Part shown: in pieces, positions 1-9,343 of the stretch
How the letters are laid out: every line of letters begins with the position of its first letter
How positions within the stretch are numbered: the first letter of the stretch is position 1
DNA from: Corticium candelabrum
Lineage: Eukaryota; Porifera; Homoscleromorpha; Homosclerophorida; Plakinidae
DNA length: 64,000 nt
Direction of reading: 5' to 3'
Assembly: GCF_963422355.1 (NCBI RefSeq)
Contig: NC_085100.1
Coordinates: forward strand, 6,234,068 to 6,298,067
Program-made: the position numbers and the translations under genes
The notes under the pieces: generated by a model
What the model was told of the DNA's origin: nothing
Databases searched by the model: none
The model's input: only the letters and a program-made list of their open reading frames with translations

Positions 1-734
1 GAGGTAATTTCGGCACAACAGATCGAATCTGTCTTCCCATAAGTAATTCGGATGGTGAAAATCCGTTCGCTAGTGGTGTAGCTCGATATGCCAATAACGC
101 TAAATATGGATCTGTTGCTTTCTTGAGAAGACTCTTCACAGTTCTGACCATCCGCTCAGCCTCGCCATCACTCTGAGGGTGTAGCGGACTGCTAGTAATA
201 TGCGAAAATTCGTATTCGCTTGCGAATTTTGCAAATGCGGCAGAAGAATACTGAGGCCCATTGTCTGATCGAACTTCTTCGGGAATTCCATGTCGGGGAA
301 AAAACCATTTCATGTGTTCAATCACAACTTTTGATGTCGCATCTGATAGTCTCGCTATTTCTGGATACCTTGACAAATAGTCTAGAACGAGACGATACGA
401 TTTCCCTTCCATTCGAAAAGATCAGTTCCGACACATTGCCAGGGACGACTTGGCAAAGGTGTAGGAATGAGAGGTTCAGCTCTATTGCTGCGCTCTCTGC
501 TGCAAACAGTGCAGTTCTCCACTGTCTCTTTCAATTGAGAGCTCATTCCTGGCCACCACACTGCTGCTTTTGCACGATACAAAGTCTTTGTGATACCCAT
601 GTGGCCTGTGTGGAGTCTCTTTATAACCTCATCTCGTAATAATTCTGGAATAATTATCCGATTGCCTCTTAGAAGTAATCCATCTAGGACTGACAATTCT
701 GTAAATACAGGATAATACTTCTTGATTGGCCCCT
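1..734 (-). pseudogene. integrase (N-terminal zinc domain and catalytic core) of Ty3/Gypsy copy 1
   Basis: The region starts with an H-x3-H...C-x2-C zinc-binding domain (HTGHMGITK through CTVC, about 490-615) and the start of the rve catalytic core (first Asp in VGTDLFEW). A one-base frameshift lies near 400. The core then continues in another frame to the window edge, with SDNGPQY carrying the second Asp and the conserved HPQSDGEAER stretch carrying the Glu. The protein would insert the cDNA into the genome. The 3' end is outside the window, so the element cannot be fully assessed. Confidence 0.88.
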
Positions 735-2069
735 TCAGCAAGTGTTTAGCTGGCCATCCCTGTATGCAAAATCGTTTCAATTGATTGCATGTGTTGTCTG
801 CAGTCTGTCTGTCCCGTATGTCTTTCAGTCGTTTTTCCGTCACAGGAAGATGGTTGATGATCAGTTCGACATAGGCTTCAGTTGCTGTTTCCAACTCATG
901 AGCTGATTCCGTAGTTATCTGTACTGGACTTCTGGACAACGTGTCAGGTGTAAAAAATTTCTTTCCTGAGATATGACTTATTGAGAAGTTGTATCGCATC
1001 AGTCGAAGCCTGAATCTCTGAATACGTATTGGTAGCTCATCCAGCCTCTTGCTTGAACTAAGTAAAGAAACCAGGGGTTTATGGTCTGTCTCCACCTGAA
1101 ATCTCATACCGTAAAGATAATCACTAAAACGCTCACATGCCCATGTAACAGCCAAGGCTTCTCTCTCTATTTGTGCATATTTTGCTCAGTGGGAGTCATC
1201 GACCTCGATGCATATGCTATCGGTTTGAAGTCTCCTGTGTCCTGTCTCTGCTGTATGACTGCACCTAAGCCAAAAGATGATGCGTCAGCTGACACCACCG
1301 TCTCTCGAGTGGGTGTATACAAAGCCAAAACTGGTGATTTTATAGGATCCTCTTTGATCTTCTGAAATGCAGTTGCTTGCGGGTATTCCCAGATCCAAGC
1401 ATTCTGTTTGCTTAGAAGTTTCCGCAGTGGTTCCGTTTTCTCTGCCAAATTTGGAATGAACTTGCCCAAATGGTTCACCATACCTAGGACACGTCTCACT
1501 TCAGCTGTGTTGGTTGGTTCTTTCAATTGTAACACAGCTTTCACTTTGTCAGGGTCGCTCCTGATCCCTTTCTGATCAATGACTTGTCCCAAGAACTTTA
1601 TCTTTGGAACAGAAAACACACACTTCTCTCGATTAAGAGTAACTCCTGACTTCCTCAGTTTCTCCAAACCTTGCAGAGTCGAGCATCATGTTCTTCTTGT
1701 GAACTTCCATAGATCAAGATATCATCCATAAGACATACAGTTCCTTCCATTCCAGTCAGAAGGTTAGACATTCGACGTTGAAACAATTCAGGAGCTGATG
1801 AAATACCAAATGGGAGTCTGTTGAAACAGAATCTTCCAAATGGTGTTATGAAAGTGGTGAGAAGAGCTGAATTTTTGGACAATGGTATTTGCCAGAAGCC
1901 CCTGTTGGCATTCAATTTCGTAAACACCTTAGCTCCATTTAATTGACCCAATGTGTAGTCTACAGACGGTAACATCAAACGCTCTCTGCATACACTCTCA
2001 TTTAGTCTAGACAAATCTACGCATATTCGAACTCTTCCTCCTGATTTTGGCACTACAACTATGCCGGAA
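735..2069 (-). pseudogene. reverse transcriptase and RNase H of Ty3/Gypsy copy 1
   Basis: Past the nonsense codon the frame continues with a reverse transcriptase. The catalytic box reads LMDDILIYG at 1709-1732; M-D-D in place of the common Y-x-D-D is shared with copy 2, so it is a family trait. A single-base loss near 1665-1675 shifts the frame. The next block holds the end of RT and an RNase H domain with SADAS as the first catalytic Asp motif. A second frameshift near 1165-1185 precedes the RNase H part with the TDHKPL motif at about 1080-1100. RT and RNase H copy the RNA into DNA during retrotransposition. Confidence 0.9.
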
Positions 2070-3496
2070 CACTAATCAGTTGGCGTTTCAACTTGAGAAA
2101 TCACTCCCTCCTTCAGCATTCTTTCAAGCTCCGTCTCCACTTCTTTCATGAGTGGCAGCGGCACACGACGGGGAGTGGACAAAGCGAAAGGTGTTGCATT
2201 CTCTTTCAGCTTGATCTCATACTCTCCTTCTAGTTTTCCCAGACCTTGGAACAGTCGAGGAAACTCTTCTTGGACTGACCGCGATGGCTGTCTCGCTTCT
2301 GAATCTATTCTCTTTAGCAATTGAAGGCTCTCGATTGCAGGCCGCCCCAATAACGCCCGTTCAACATCACGCACCACGTAAACCTCCTGCTGTGATGACC
2401 TCTGGCGGTATTGTAATCTTGCAGTAAACTTACCACGAACACGTAGCACATTGTCTCCGGGCCCTCTCAGTCTGGCTCCCGTTGGTTGTAGCTTTTTTGT
2501 AATGTTACCAAACAGAGACTCTGGGATCACGGTAACGTCCGCTCCAGTGTCTATCTTAAATACGACTGGAACGCCATCTAACGTAACCTGAACCATCCAT
2601 GCTTTACATTGTTTAGACATGCTCTCATTACTCAGTGAGAAAAGATCACCGAACTCTCCCGAGCCTTGGTCTTCAAATACCGTTGAGACCTTCATTGTCT
2701 TGCAGACACGCGCATAGTGTCCCAACTTCCCGCACTTGTGGCATTTCGCGTTAACCGCAGGACACCGCTCTCTACCGTGTGTAGGTTCTGCGCCGCACCT
2801 CTCGCATGTACTTCCTGGTGTGCTCGTTTGCTTTTTGCTGACTCGACTAGCTTGAAATTGCGCCGGCTTGCTTTTTCGTTGCTCTGTTAGCGATCGCTTC
2901 ACGCGGCGTATCTGAGCTGCTTCCAACTCTGTTGACTTCTGAGATTCCAAGGATAGTTCTTTTCGAACTACAGTCTGCTGCTCTTTTACAGCCTCGCTCT
3001 GACGAGATTTTGTTAGTGCCGTTGAAAGAGTCAAATCTGAGTCCATCTGCAACGCTTCCGATAATTTGGCATCCCGCAACTCTACCACCAGGCGGTCGCG
3101 AATTAGCTCTTCGCGGAGTGTCCCAAACTCACAATGCTCCGCCAAGCTGTACAACGCTGTGATGAATGTCTCGACCGGTTCATCCCTCGTCTGTCGTCGT
3201 TGGTTGAATTTTGCTCTTTCAAAGATCACGTTTCGTTTCTTTACGAAGTAGCCGTCTAACCCAGCCTTGACGTCTGCATACTTCGTTCTCTGCTCCTCAG
3301 TGAGGGTGAGACACGCTAAAGCATCTTCTGCTTGAGCGCCCATGGAGTACACGAGTGTACTGACCTGCATTGCGTCTTCTTTCTCCACGAGACTTCAAGC
3401 GGCTCGGAATCTCTCAAATCTACGACTTCACCCTGGCCATTGCTCAGGGGATGAGAAATCAAACGTCTCTGGAGGTGCAACCTGGAACGTAGCCAT
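2070..3496 (-). pseudogene. gag and protease of Ty3/Gypsy copy 1
   Basis: The likely gag start is the ATG at 3494-3496, just inside the primer-binding site, as in the related copy 2 (ATG at 13806). Two in-frame stops interrupt the first 40 codons. After those a 430-codon frame runs to 2070. It holds a CCHC zinc knuckle (C-x2-C-x4-H-x4-C, near 2695-2745) preceded by a second cysteine pair, and a retropepsin-like active site with the IDTGAD motif near 2541-2556. The frame ends at a TAG (2070-2072) exactly where the sister copy has the Trp codon of PTDWCSG, so this is a point nonsense mutation and not a natural gag stop. Gag would package RNA and the protease would process the polyprotein; neither is likely functional here. 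Confidence 0.9.
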
Positions 3497-3520
3497 CGCC
3501 GATAGTTCTCTAGAGTTGCG

Positions 3521-3535
3521 CCACTCCTGACACCA
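3521..3535 (-). promoter_or_regulatory. primer-binding site of Ty3/Gypsy copy 1
   Basis: Directly after the LTR end the minus strand reads TGGTGTCAGGAGTGG. TGG at this position pairs with the CCA end of a host tRNA that primes minus-strand DNA synthesis. The first 11 bases are the same as in copy 3 (19204), so both families probably use the same tRNA. Confidence 0.75.
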
Positions 3536-3674
3536 TGTACTATTGGGTTCTTAGTGAGAGACACCGAGTGGCCTTCTACCCTTGCTCAACTGTATTCACC
3601 TGACAAAGCCCCCCAGGCTAGCCCATACTCTTAACTATATACGGTTATGGTCCCTCCCCTAGGAGTGGCCAACA
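3536..3674 (-). repeat. 5' LTR of Ty3/Gypsy copy 1 (139 bp)
   Basis: On the minus strand the segment starts TGTTGGCCAC and ends AATAGTACA, giving the TG...CA ends typical of LTRs. It abuts the primer-binding site with no gap. A TATATAG box lies in the middle (near 3635). The left border is fixed by the PBS; the outer border rests only on the TGT end, since the partner LTR is outside the window. Confidence 0.65.
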
Positions 3675-3865
3675 CAATCTAGTAACCTCTATTACAATTA
3701 TTGCTAAGTGGTGCCTGTAAAGTCAGTTAGTTAATTAGCAATAGAATGGCGGGCGCATAAGAAATGGAGCGTGAGATCGCAGCGATCGAAGCGCGAGAAA
3801 ATGAGCGAAAACTTACGTCTATGCGTGCAGACAGGACTGGTGCCGCTTTGTGAGTGTGAAGCCCG
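3675..3865. other. short non-coding gap
   Basis: I see no gene or RNA here. It lies between the LTR of copy 1 and the motif cluster that opens the next candidate element. Confidence 0.6.
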
Positions 3866-4200
3866 GTGTCCCAGTCCAAACTATCCGGGTCTAAAGTATC
3901 CTACCCGGATAGTCTAGACTATCCGGCCGGGTACTTTGTCCTAGGCTAGACTATCCTCTATCCGGACAAACTATCCGGGTACAGATCGTGAATGCGTGCT
4001 AGGGAAATTCATGGACAAGAAGGGCGGTCAACAAACGGTCAACAAACACAAACGTCGCTCTTTTTTGGACGTTTTTTTCTAGAAGGATGCTTTAATTGAG
4101 CTAGGCATCTGGATGCGATGACTTCAACATGGCAACTACACTCAAGTTATCTAGGTACGTACATTTACAAACAGTCTGAGACGCGCGCGCGAGCTTGTGA

Positions 4201-4533
4201 GTGAGTGTTTGTGTGTGCGTGCGTGCGTGTGCGCGTGCTTGCGTGCGAACTAGACATTTAATTAATTATGTCTCGTTATATATTCTTCTATGGCTATCTA
4301 AAGTCCGTTCAAAGAATAGAGAGCCCGTGGGAAACTTTCCGTATCTCGGCAAGTACACCCCCTACGCCGTTGATAAACATATCATTCAAGAGCACGTGAC
4401 TAGCTGGAGTCAGATCTCTGGACAAATTAACTCTATTGATCCTGGGTTAGTAGATGCAGCATGCTTCCTGAAAGAGACTCCTCCCATGTATTACCGACAA
4501 AGAATACCGCCAGTAAATGACACCCAAGACTAA
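4201..4533 (+). CDS. unrecognised frame, converging on 4539-4823
   Basis: The credible part begins after the GT-rich stretch, near 4300, and runs to 4533. It contains FPYLGKYTPYAVDKHIIQEH and ends IPPVNDTQD. The composition is protein-like and free of low complexity, but I cannot name a family. The first third is a translated GT repeat and should be ignored. It could be an exon or fragment of the gene in the candidate element, inverted relative to 4539-4823. Confidence 0.3.
   Translation: MSVCVCVRACARACVRTRHLINYVSLYILLWLSKVRSKNREPVGNFPYLGKYTPYAVDKHIIQEHVTSWSQISGQINSIDPGLVDAACFLKETPPMYYRQRIPPVNDTQD
4298..4334. repeat. inverted repeat, left arm (pairs with 4924-4960)
   Basis: This 37-base segment recurs in reverse complement at 4924-4960 with about two mismatches. 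The arms enclose ~590 bp with two open frames pointing towards each other (4201-4533 plus, 4539-4823 minus). In both arms the sense-direction frame reads K-V-x-S-K-N-x-E-P-V-G-N, suggesting duplicated coding sequence. Confidence 0.7.
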
Positions 4534-4538
4534 CTGTA

Positions 4539-4823
4539 TTAATCAATGTTGTCGTTCTCGTCGTCTCCTACGAGGATCTCTTCACTGTCTGAAGAGTTCT
4601 TCTCACCTACTAATCTTTCTGCCGCTTGTTCTAGCATGCCGTCTGACATTCTGTAATGGTTTTCCACTTTCTGGATGACGTGGTCGACACCCTTCTTCCA
4701 TTTCGCCGCCGTCACATTTTCAACGCTTTCTCTGGCCAGTTCGAATGGCAGAAAACGTTTGAACAGGACAGACCCTGACGTACTAAAGTAGATAGATCGT
4801 AGGCAGTGAGGGCTGGGTAGCAA
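4539..4823 (-). CDS. unrecognised frame with acidic C-terminus, possible last exon
   Basis: A 94-codon frame ends in an acidic tail rich in Asp, Glu and Asn. The middle is a charged, probably helical stretch with WKKGVDHVIQKVENHYRM. Codon-level openness and the composition of the tail look protein-like, but I do not recognise the family. The first ~12 residues may be non-coding. It lies inside the candidate inverted-repeat element, so it may be the 3' exon of that element's gene, whose zinc-binding exon is at 7011-7250 on the same strand. No function is proposed. Confidence 0.35.
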   Translation of the reverse strand: MLPSPHCLRSIYFSTSGSVLFKRFLPFELARESVENVTAAKWKKGVDHVIQKVENHYRMSDGMLEQAAERLVGEKNSSDSEEILVGDDENDNID

Positions 4824-4923
4824 CCATTGGCTCTAAATGCTCATTTATCGATTGTTAGTATTACAATCCAGGATGATAGCAATATTGTTGTTTCCGCCCT
4901 ATATCTCTTAGCTGGTAACCACA

Positions 4924-4960
4924 TTTCCCACGGGCTCTCCATTCTTTGAACAGACTTTAG
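4924..4960. repeat. inverted repeat, right arm (pairs with 4298-4334)
   Basis: Reverse complement partner of the segment at 4298-4334, near-identical over 37 bases. Confidence 0.7.
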
Positions 4961-5029
4961 TTTTACTTGTTAGTGTATGTATCTTGTCTGGCCTTGAGCA
5001 CTGTACCTGTAGTGGTATGAAACAAAATA

Positions 5030-5030
<1 letters not shown>

Positions 5031-5059
<29 letters not shown>
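5031..5059. repeat. (ATT)n microsatellite
   Basis: About nine ATT units in a row, followed by AT-rich non-coding DNA to 5730. Confidence 0.95.
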
Positions 5060-5062
<3 letters not shown>

Positions 5063-5737
5063 ATATTTATTTCTATTGCATCACCACAGTAATGGAGTTC
5101 CCAATTATTATGACAAATTACATTTATACTTTGTTATTTCATATTTTTGTTATGTCAAATTTATTTTTAGCACAAGTTTTATTTTATATTTACATAATGT
5201 GAGATCAAATTTATATAAATTATGTGAATCGGAATTGATGTGTCGAATAAAATTTATTTACAGTCACAGACCCTGAAATAAGGATTTCAAATTGATTGGC
5301 CATTTAGTCCGAGCTGTATCCGCCATTTTGAAAAATGAATGACTAATTACATAACCATTCGTCGAGTCTGAGCTTAAATAGAAATATTTAATCAGTTCAC
5401 CTATATATCCAGTATTCACTATTGTTGTGTGATGCCTATCGGCTGCCTGCATGATTGTACAAATGCCCTGTATTGTGTATGTACTAACGGTTGTCTGTCA
5501 CAGCCAGACACTCATTCTGAAATGTGGCTGGCCGTTATCTCATGCTCTGCAGTCATATCAAATCTGTTATGAGCCATATCAAATTTGAAAGTCACATTAA
5601 AGTCTCGATCTATGTCAAATGGATACAGTGCCATTTGTCTGTTTGGAACATTTTAGTGTTACTTGTACACTTACTTCAACTAACTTTAGCATATGTCAGT
5701 TATGTTGTCCAAGCACTACAATTAGGAAGCGTATAGC

Positions 5738-5906
<169 letters not shown>

Positions 5907-6252
5907 AGCAAACTCTCTACTATACGTGTGTAATGGAGTAGTGTCTATAGCAAATTAGCATATTTAGTATTTGTTGGGAGCAATACAAAAATACTTCCTA
6001 TTGCTTAAAAATTATTCAGACACAGTGCAGGTTGAATGCGTTTTAAAAATAATATCGTATTTATGACTTCTTGAACTAATTTTATAATCCAGCATGTGTG
6101 TTATGTTTTATGAAAGGAACAGTAGAAGATTGGAGGGATTTGCAATATTGTATGTTTGTTAAGTTTTAGATTGGTTGTCTGTCTTTGCTGTTGTGTAGAT
6201 TGCACGTATGTATGTATACAGGTAAATACGTATCACGGTATGTACATGTGAT

Positions 6253-6314
6253 GGTATGTACGTATGTATGTATGTATGTATGTATGTATGTATGTATGTA
6301 TGTATGTATGTATG
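6253..6314. repeat. (GTAT)n microsatellite
   Basis: About 15 tandem GTAT units. A related, broken GTAT tract lies at 6583-6645. Confidence 0.97.
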
Positions 6315-6582
6315 TGCACTGGAAGCCATTAGCCATGCTTTTGCACGTTGGTGACTTGTGTGAGATGGCTGAATTTAGTTGAAAGAGGTGAAACAAAAAC
6401 AAAAGATTTTCTTTGCAATTGCATTGTGACTAATGTGGTTGCTCCTGCACAGCACAAATTTATGGATACATCACGTACAAAGTTATAATTGAGCTCAGTT
6501 GTATTGACTACTCATTGAATAGTACTGAGCTCAGTTGTGGCATCTATTCATTCCATTATCATATATACATGTATAGGTATAT

Positions 6583-6645
6583 ATAGGTATGTATGTATGT
6601 ATGTACTGTATGTATGTATGTAAATATATATGTATGTATGTACAG
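6583..6645. repeat. (GTAT)n microsatellite, interrupted
   Basis: Tandem GTAT units broken by TACTG and AAATATA. The rest of 5904-7010 is AT-rich with no gene that I can see. Confidence 0.85.
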
Positions 6646-7010
6646 TACGTACAATAGGCAAGGAATTCACATGCAATTGCCTCTCTCTATGGAGTGTCGT
6701 TTCTGTCAAACCAAGTACAGCAAGTGCATGTTTACATTTTGTTACCATTTTGAAAGTTGTATTGTCATATACTCTGACTTGCAATTCTATTTAGTTAATG
6801 ATTGCCATTGAATTTTTTTAGAATCAATTGACTGAGTCGATCAGCCTTGCAAAAGTCTTAAAGATATTTATTTAGCAGACACATTGTAATGTTTGTTTAT
6901 CTATGAATATCGTATAAAGTTTTCGTTCAATAGAACAGAGAACACATTTCATTTTATGTTGTGGAATATTATATAAATAAGTAAGCTGAAACTTGCACAA
7001 GGTAAATTAG

Positions 7011-7250
7011 TTAATGATTGTAATCACATAAAATAAAGACTGTACCTTGCTGAGGTTTGTTTTGACCAAAGTGACAACCATCAATACCATCATGGCAAGC
7101 TTGAATGACGCGCAGTTTTTGTTCTTTCGACACTATTACCCGCTGAAGGTTGATGGTGTTTGACGTAGAGTCTACTTGCTTGTGGTAGAGCACTCCATCC
7201 TGCTGTTTGAAAAGTCTGCTTGCTGATGAAGACCTCTTTTATCGTTTGCT
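7011..7250 (-). pseudogene. integrase-type zinc-binding (H2C2-like) exon fragment
   Basis: On the minus strand this stretch encodes an opening like that of Ty3/Gypsy and Ginger-type integrases: a short beta-rich lead (GVLYHKQ...RVIVSKEQKLRVIQ) followed by ACHDGIDGCHFGQNK, which carries the H...H half of the H-H-C-C zinc site. The Cys half is not here. A GTACAG just after the Gln-Gln codons looks like a splice donor, so this may be one exon of an intron-containing gene. Such exons occur in Ginger DNA transposons and in host genes derived from them. It lies inside the 3.66-kb candidate element. Confidence 0.5.
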
Positions 7251-7525
7251 GTAAATTCAGGTGGATACTGCGGTTGTCCGCGTTTATGACTGCGTAGGTA
7301 ATCTACTAGCGCTGGACAACGACTTACAACGACTTTCAGAGAGTTTGGAAGACTTGCTCATGTCACAGTTCGAAAACGACGGGGAAACACTATTGCGGTT
7401 TACTTTATATCAACACGGATAGTATGGACTGGTACCGGATACTTTGTCCTAGGCTACAATATCCGGTCGGATAGTCTAGACTATCCCCCGGATACTCTGT
7501 CCGGGGGATACTCTGTCCTGTGACA

Positions 7526-8250
7526 CCGGTTCACAGTACGACGCTGGCACAGCGTCCTGCGAGCGCGTCCTGAACGCTGACAAGGACGCTCACACGAGCG
7601 TCAGCGAAGACGCAGCCCACAGGCGCTGGACCATTCACAATATTGCGTCTGACGCGCGTCCATCGCAAAAAGAACACACTGCGACAGTGGTCTGGCGCTG
7701 CAAAGTAACCACGTGTGTACAATGTATCGCGACAGACATGGACGACGACATTTTGCTTTTGTTGCACTGCTGCGCCGTAGTCTCGATCGATCGTTTTCTT
7801 TCATTCTTATTTTATGTTTTAGGTTGCCCCTAGGAGGGAACTACACCAGATGTGGTGCTTTAAAAATAAATTATTACTATTATTACTAGGTCCTTGTACT
7901 CCTTTGACTGAACTTGCCAAACGCAGGGAAAACCACGCACACACTCCCATCGACGAATCAATGACCGATGCCATGTGAACGAATAGAATATCCCGGATAC
8001 GTCCAGTGACTGACTTTCGATTGGTTGAAACGGAGCACGTCATGTCATCGGACGCTTGGCCACTTCTGGCTAGGACGCTCAATTAGAACTTTCCTCTATT
8101 CCAGCGTCGTGGACGCTCGCCTAGCGTCGTGCGAGCGTCGTACGAGCGTCGGAGACGCTGACATGTTCACAGTGTGACGCTGACGCTCGCTTATCGTCAG
8201 CGTCCAGGACGCTCGCTCGACGCTCGTGCCAGCGTCGTACTGTGAACCGG
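7526..8250. mobile_element. 725-bp MITE with 25-bp perfect TIRs
   Basis: The first 25 bases (7526-7550) equal the reverse complement of the last 25 (8226-8250); the outer part reads CCGGTTCACAGTACGACGCT. Next to each TIR lie many copies of AGCGTC/GACGCT on both strands (7551-7620 and 8100-8225), which look like subterminal transposase-binding repeats. There is no transposase frame inside; frames in this region are shadows of the repeats. It directly follows the 3.66-kb candidate element, whose end shares CCGGT. I found no convincing target-site duplication, so the superfamily is unclear. Confidence 0.8.
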
Positions 8251-9343
8251 GCTTAACTGTGCCTCCAAAGATTCTGTGACAAGATTTCCTCTCAGGACCT
8301 CTACAATCCAAAAAGTGGCGCTGGCACAGGTGGAGACTACATGTTTACAATCGCCGCTAGTGTGGCAAGTGTTTTTCGATTCTTCCACATCATCCTTGCA
8401 GTTCAGCGGAGTTGTAATTTTCTGCTGATCTGCAGCCGGCTGTTGTTTGATCTGTAGCCTACGCAGCTGGAAACATTTTTCCCAGCTGCATGTTGCTTAG
8501 TAGTTACTGAATGAGAGATGGCAATGATGACGAACAAGGAGGAGCATATTTCATTAAATTAATTGAAAAAAGATTATTGGTTAATTATATGATGAGTCAC
8601 GTAAAGGTACTTATACATATTGTGTCTCTAGACCAACCTTTTTGCCTTTCATAGAGTGGCAACCTCGTTTTCGGTCAGTGGAAACTTCGTTTTCGGTTAT
8701 GCGAATCCTACGCATAATATCGCGCGTTACTTCACCACGTAAGGCGAAGATGACTGTGGTATGTGGTATATTAGCGTTATGTTACCTATGTGTAATTATC
8801 AGTGTAGTGCTATAATAGAATGAAGAAGCACTAGAAGTGCAAACCCTCGGCCGGTGTGCACCTTGAAGGTATTAGTCGCGCTATGACAGAATGGTCCAAA
8901 CAATACCATTTAACCGCCACGCACAGCGAGCAAATACGAAAACCAGATTTCGGTTAGCTAATTATATAGGTACAAAAGAAGCAGCACTGATTTTCAGTAA
9001 ACAAACCACGATTTCATGCACCTACAATACTTTGAGCTTTCAGAAGATGACGCTATTGATGGAACAAGCATAATGTTATAACCTTTGCTCTCTAGACGTC
9101 TAGTTCTTTGTGCAACTTCTCTAGGCGTCTGATTGTTTGTGCAGCTTTTGAAGTCGTAATGAGCCACTACGGGCGGTTTTAGGCGTGGCATAGGTAACCC
9201 AAAGCCAAAACAAAAATAGATGTGGGAAAGCATGAATGTTACAAATGTAGCTACATTACGCGTTGTTTATAAATGCTAAATCCTTACGTACAACAAAAGA
9301 AACAGCTCGCCATCGATTTTCCAGCTCACAACAATCTCTCTAG
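8251..9343. other. non-coding stretch
   Basis: No convincing gene. Short frames at 8891-9073 and 8994-9233 lack any recognisable domain. The part from about 9095 to 9290 contains sequence that recurs in direct orientation at 12840-13050 and 13340-13440, on the other side of the Academ-like element. Confidence 0.6.

Larger units (their letters stand above)
1..3674 (-). mobile_element. Ty3/Gypsy LTR retrotransposon copy 1, partial, defective
   Basis: This is a minus-strand LTR retrotransposon. Reading from 3674 down, it has a short LTR, a primer-binding site, gag with a zinc knuckle, an aspartic protease, reverse transcriptase, RNase H and the first part of integrase. That domain order (protease, RT, RNase H, integrase) defines Ty3/Gypsy. 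The integrase C-terminus and 3' LTR lie beyond the left window edge. The copy is dead: I count two in-frame stops near the gag start, one nonsense codon at the protease/RT junction and at least three single-base frameshifts in pol. Its proteins are close relatives of those in the copy at 13455-16440, so both come from one family. Confidence 0.93.

Noticed and set aside
220..639. Plus-strand 139-aa frame
   Set aside because: Antisense shadow of the integrase coding sequence in Ty3/Gypsy copy 1.
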